In this document: positions 61,757 to 64,000 of the stretch, one piece after another | How the letters are laid out: each line of letters opens with the position of its first letter | Position numbering within the stretch: position 1 is the first letter of the stretch | Assembly: GCF_039545795.1 (NCBI RefSeq) | Contig: NZ_CP154260.1 | Span: forward strand, 3,105,001 to 3,169,000 | DNA: 64,000 nt | DNA from: Chitinophaga niabensis | GTDB taxonomy: Bacteria; Bacteroidota; Bacteroidia; Chitinophagales; Chitinophagaceae | Reading direction: 5' to 3' | Notes under the pieces: model-generated | The model's input: the letters and a program-made list of their open reading frames with translations, nothing else | What the model was told of the DNA's origin: nothing | Databases searched by the model: none | Position numbers and translations under genes: made by a program

Positions 61757-62426
61757 TATTTTTGAATGCTTGAAAACATTCACCAACACCCTGCGCTATC
61801 TTTTCATTTATCTCCTGCTCTGTGTGGGTACCTTCCTGATGCTCAGAGGTATCCTTGCTTACAGCACTTTTAAAAGCGATACGGGTTTCCTTGCTTTCAA
61901 ACAGGATTACCTGCATATCACGGTGTGGAAAGTGGCCTTTTACACGCATGTATTCTCCAGCATTTTCACTTTGCTGGCCGGCTTTACGCAATTTTCAAAT
62001 CAACTCTTAAAAGAACACAGGCAGTTACATCGTTTGATAGGCAGATTGTATGCATGGAATATTCTTCTGATCAATTTCCCTGCAGGCATGATCATGGCTA
62101 TTTATGCAAATGGCTATCTGCCTTCTAAACTGGCATTTATTATACTGGACAGTCTTTGGTTCTGGTTCACACTCAAGGCAGTGATAGAAATAAAAAGAGG
62201 GAATATTGCGGCGCACAAACGTTACATGATAAGAAGTTATGCCCTTACCTGCTCAGCTTTAACACTAAGGGCCTGGAAACTGATCTTATCCAATAGTTTC
62301 ACCATCGATCCCGTAACACTGTACATGATCGATGCCTGGCTGGGATTTGTACCCAACCTGTTATTGGCAGAATGGCTGATCCGGAGGAAGAAAAAAAGGC
62401 TAACGCCCGAAATCAAGATTAGATAA
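61752..62426 (+). CDS. DUF2306 family membrane protein
   Basis: The protein has about 224 residues from ATG 61752 (MIIFECLKTFTNTL) and about six membrane helices. The DUF2306 marks are present: VAFYTHVFSSIFTLLAGFTQ, HRQLHRLIGRLYAWNILLIN (the His-Arg-x2-Gly-Arg core), and the later His/Arg segment NIAAHKRYMIRSYALTCSAL. The exact start is uncertain because the ATG lies within a perfect inverted repeat; a TTG at 61770 is an alternative. The function of the family is unknown; the conserved histidines might bind heme or metal. The 3' end overlaps the convergent gene by 27 bases. Confidence 0.85.
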   Translation: MIIFECLKTFTNTLRYLFIYLLLCVGTFLMLRGILAYSTFKSDTGFLAFKQDYLHITVWKVAFYTHVFSSIFTLLAGFTQFSNQLLKEHRQLHRLIGRLYAWNILLINFPAGMIMAIYANGYLPSKLAFIILDSLWFWFTLKAVIEIKRGNIAAHKRYMIRSYALTCSALTLRAWKLILSNSFTIDPVTLYMIDAWLGFVPNLLLAEWLIRRKKKRLTPEIKIR

Positions 62427-62798
62427 GTAGATCATTTCCATAGTACTGAAAATGATAGAAAAGCTTAGCACAAAAGCAACGAAACGCCAGGAACCTGCGG
62501 ATGGACGTTTTTTAATCAGCAAGGGCCTGTAAAAGCCTTCGGCAACAATGAAAGCACTGCCTGCAGCAATTATCACTGCCCCCAACACAAGTGCTAAACC
62601 GGGGGGATCAAAAGATATCGCTAAGCCATACCTGTTTATCAGGATAAAAATAATGCAAAAGAGCAGTACATACGGTACAAAAAGCCACAAAAACTTAGCA
62701 CGTAATGCTTTGTGGATCTGCAAGGATAAAAAGAAACAAAGAGCAGACATCACTGCTATCGCAAAAAAGATCATTAAGGTTATCAAGACAATTTCCAT
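62400..62798 (-). CDS. Small membrane protein of unknown function
   Basis: The 132-residue protein starts at ATG 62798 (MEIVLITLMIFFAIAVMSAL); longer in-frame starts lie inside the rhamnosidase gene and add no domain. It has four membrane helices (about residues 3-27, 36-56, 65-92 and 105-130) joined by short loops with a KKRPSAGSWRF segment before the last. I do not recognise the family. It follows the rhamnosidase gene by 7 bases on the same strand but shows no link to carbohydrate use. Confidence 0.55.
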   Translation of the reverse strand: MEIVLITLMIFFAIAVMSALCFFLSLQIHKALRAKFLWLFVPYVLLFCIIFILINRYGLAISFDPPGLALVLGAVIIAAGSAFIVAEGFYRPLLIKKRPSAGSWRFVAFVLSFSIIFSTMEMIYLSNLDFGR

Positions 62799-62805
62799 AG
62801 GTTCA

Positions 62806-64000
62806 TTATTCAGATACGAATATATGATTTCCTGAACCTGTACCAAATATTGCATACCCTTTTTCTTCACGCAATAACTTCCCCCCGGATACTTTGCCAT
62901 ATTTCAGCGGCACCCATATTTCTGCTTTGGTATTAGCCGGTATACCCACCTTCAGGTTAAACTTCCCGTTTGTTATTTTCCAGTCGCTGGAAATAGGGCC
63001 GTAAGGAGATTCATAACTTCCTTTGGCGAAGGTAAGATCCCCTGCAGGCTGTGGTTTTATGATGATCTTTTTGAAACCGGGGGCTGCTGGGTTAATGCCC
63101 AGCAAAGACCTGTAGAACCACTCTCCTATTGAACCGAACATGGGGTGGTTTTTGGAATAGGTATTATCTGAAGCGGCCCAGGTTTCCCACAAAGTGGTAG
63201 CGCCGTTTTCCAGCATATGGCCCCAGCCGGGGAAACTGCGCTGATCTGCAATACGATATGCCAGATCATTCTGATCCCTTTCGCGGAACACATCAAACAA
63301 CATCTTGGTGCCAAAGATCCCGGTGGTTACATGCCAGTTACGTCTTGCGAATACCGCTTCCAGTGTATCTGCCGCTTTCTGTGCATCTGCACCTTTCACC
63401 ACATCAGACCACACACCTATCACCTGTGCTGATTGATTGGCTTTTTCAAATGCGCCGTTCACGTAGTATTTCGTTACAATCGCTTTGCGGATGTTTTCTG
63501 CCAATGCAGTATACTTTGCTTTGTCTTCTTCCTTATGCAATACCTCCGCGAGTTCTGCGATGATCCTCACCTGCGTTAAATAAAAGATGGCAGCCACCAA
63601 AGGCGAAGCTTTCCCGTCCAGCGATTCATGATCGCCCAGGCATTTATCGGAAAGATTATCTACTGCGCGGGATTCCAGGAAAGTGATCAAACGGGCCAGG
63701 GCTGCATAGTTCTCTTCAACGATCCTTTTATCTCCGTAGTACTCATACATTTTTTTGATGAGGAAAGGATATGCTGCCTGCCAGCCTAAGGGACCGGAGC
63801 CATCCCCGGGGCCGCTGTCCGCAATGCCCACAAAAGGGGCTGTTTCCGTGATACCACCCAGCGGGCGCTGGTCATTGGCAAAGTCCCGGATGGTTTTGGC
63901 ATAGAACTGCGGCATGTGGTAATTGTACATGTAGGTTTCTGCTACACACAATATATCTCCGCCATACTGGAGCTTTTCCCTTGCAGGGCAATCAGATTCC
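62806..64000 (-). CDS. GH78 alpha-L-rhamnosidase, C-terminal part (cut by the window edge)
   Basis: The frame stays open to the right edge, so only about the last 398 residues are present. It starts within the catalytic (alpha/alpha)6 barrel at ESDCPAREKLQYGGD, the conserved motif holding the general acid. It continues through GPLGWQAAYPFLIKKMYEYY, GDHESLDGKAS, VTTGIFGTKMLFDVF, GHMLENGATTLWETW and MFGSIGEWFYRSLLGINPAA, and ends with the C-terminal beta domain (IIKPQPAGDLTFAKGSYES, GPISSDWKITNGKFNL). It removes terminal rhamnose from glycosides. The signal peptide and N-terminal domains would lie to the right of the window. Confidence 0.92.
   Translation of the reverse strand, partial: ESDCPAREKLQYGGDILCVAETYMYNYHMPQFYAKTIRDFANDQRPLGGITETAPFVGIADSGPGDGSGPLGWQAAYPFLIKKMYEYYGDKRIVEENYAALARLITFLESRAVDNLSDKCLGDHESLDGKASPLVAAIFYLTQVRIIAELAEVLHKEEDKAKYTALAENIRKAIVTKYYVNGAFEKANQSAQVIGVWSDVVKGADAQKAADTLEAVFARRNWHVTTGIFGTKMLFDVFRERDQNDLAYRIADQRSFPGWGHMLENGATTLWETWAASDNTYSKNHPMFGSIGEWFYRSLLGINPAAPGFKKIIIKPQPAGDLTFAKGSYESPYGPISSDWKITNGKFNLKVGIPANTKAEIWVPLKYGKVSGGKLLREEKGYAIFGTGSGNHIFVSE

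Overview
The window looks like a chromosomal segment of a Bacteroidota bacterium, most likely a Chitinophaga-like member of the Chitinophagaceae. The basis is a SusC/SusD pair, OMP_b-brl-type TonB-linked receptors, several -7 elements of the TAnnTTTG form, almost no Shine-Dalgarno sequences, Sec signal peptides ending in AQ, DUF6443-type RHS proteins, and a DUF5362 protein. The species assignment is inference; no rRNA or marker gene is present.

Region 1 (1-22.5 kb, almost all on the minus strand) is an accessory polymorphic-toxin locus. Read in transcription order it holds: a small soluble protein, a coiled-coil/outer-membrane-barrel protein, an S74-like fibre protein, a YD-repeat partner protein, a DUF6443 RHS shell with a BECR-like RNase tip, and a Cys-rich putative immunity protein. 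These are followed by an orphan RHS tip with a TPR-type immunity gene. A second, partly decayed copy of the module comes next: a fibre pseudogene, a divergent YD-repeat partner, a nearly identical RHS shell with an unrelated tip, and a small immunity candidate. The end of the locus (1-600) is a mosaic of four broken gene pieces: a third RHS remnant, a zf-TFIIB C-terminus, a TerC N-terminus, and the N-terminus of a secreted protein. All the large proteins carry Sec signal peptides and no T6SS part is encoded nearby, so this is the best candidate for an undescribed system: a split, Sec-exported RHS toxin with its own putative outer-membrane partner.

Region 2 (22.6-33.4 kb) has an outer-membrane TonB-type barrel, a secreted endonuclease/exonuclease/phosphatase-fold hydrolase coupled to a GNAT gene, and a TetR-controlled RND efflux operon (TolC, adaptor, permease). 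A perfect TGAACA-G-TGTTCA palindrome sits in the TetR promoter and a degenerate copy lies directly before the efflux operon. A very strong hairpin and a helically phased GGCC repeat tract follow.

Region 3 (33.5-40.6 kb) has a long-chain acyl-CoA synthetase, a HAD-GT20 fusion resembling bifunctional glucosylglycerol-phosphate synthase/phosphatase, two small membrane proteins and a secreted GH5 glycosidase.

Region 4 (40.6-49.2 kb) is a MacAB/TolC-like ABC export operon that ends with its own sigma-54 enhancer-binding response regulator and histidine kinase. A sigma-54-like -24/-12 promoter and an upstream 30-bp palindrome precede the first gene, giving a self-contained regulatory circuit.

Region 5 (49.2-64 kb) holds small lipoproteins, a large secreted protein of unknown function, a class I terpene cyclase, a hybrid histidine kinase, an orphan SusC/SusD pair, several small soluble genes, an ArsR/SRPBCC pair, two membrane proteins, and the C-terminal part of a GH78 rhamnosidase that runs off the right edge. 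I saw no tRNA, rRNA, CRISPR array, transposase or integrase.
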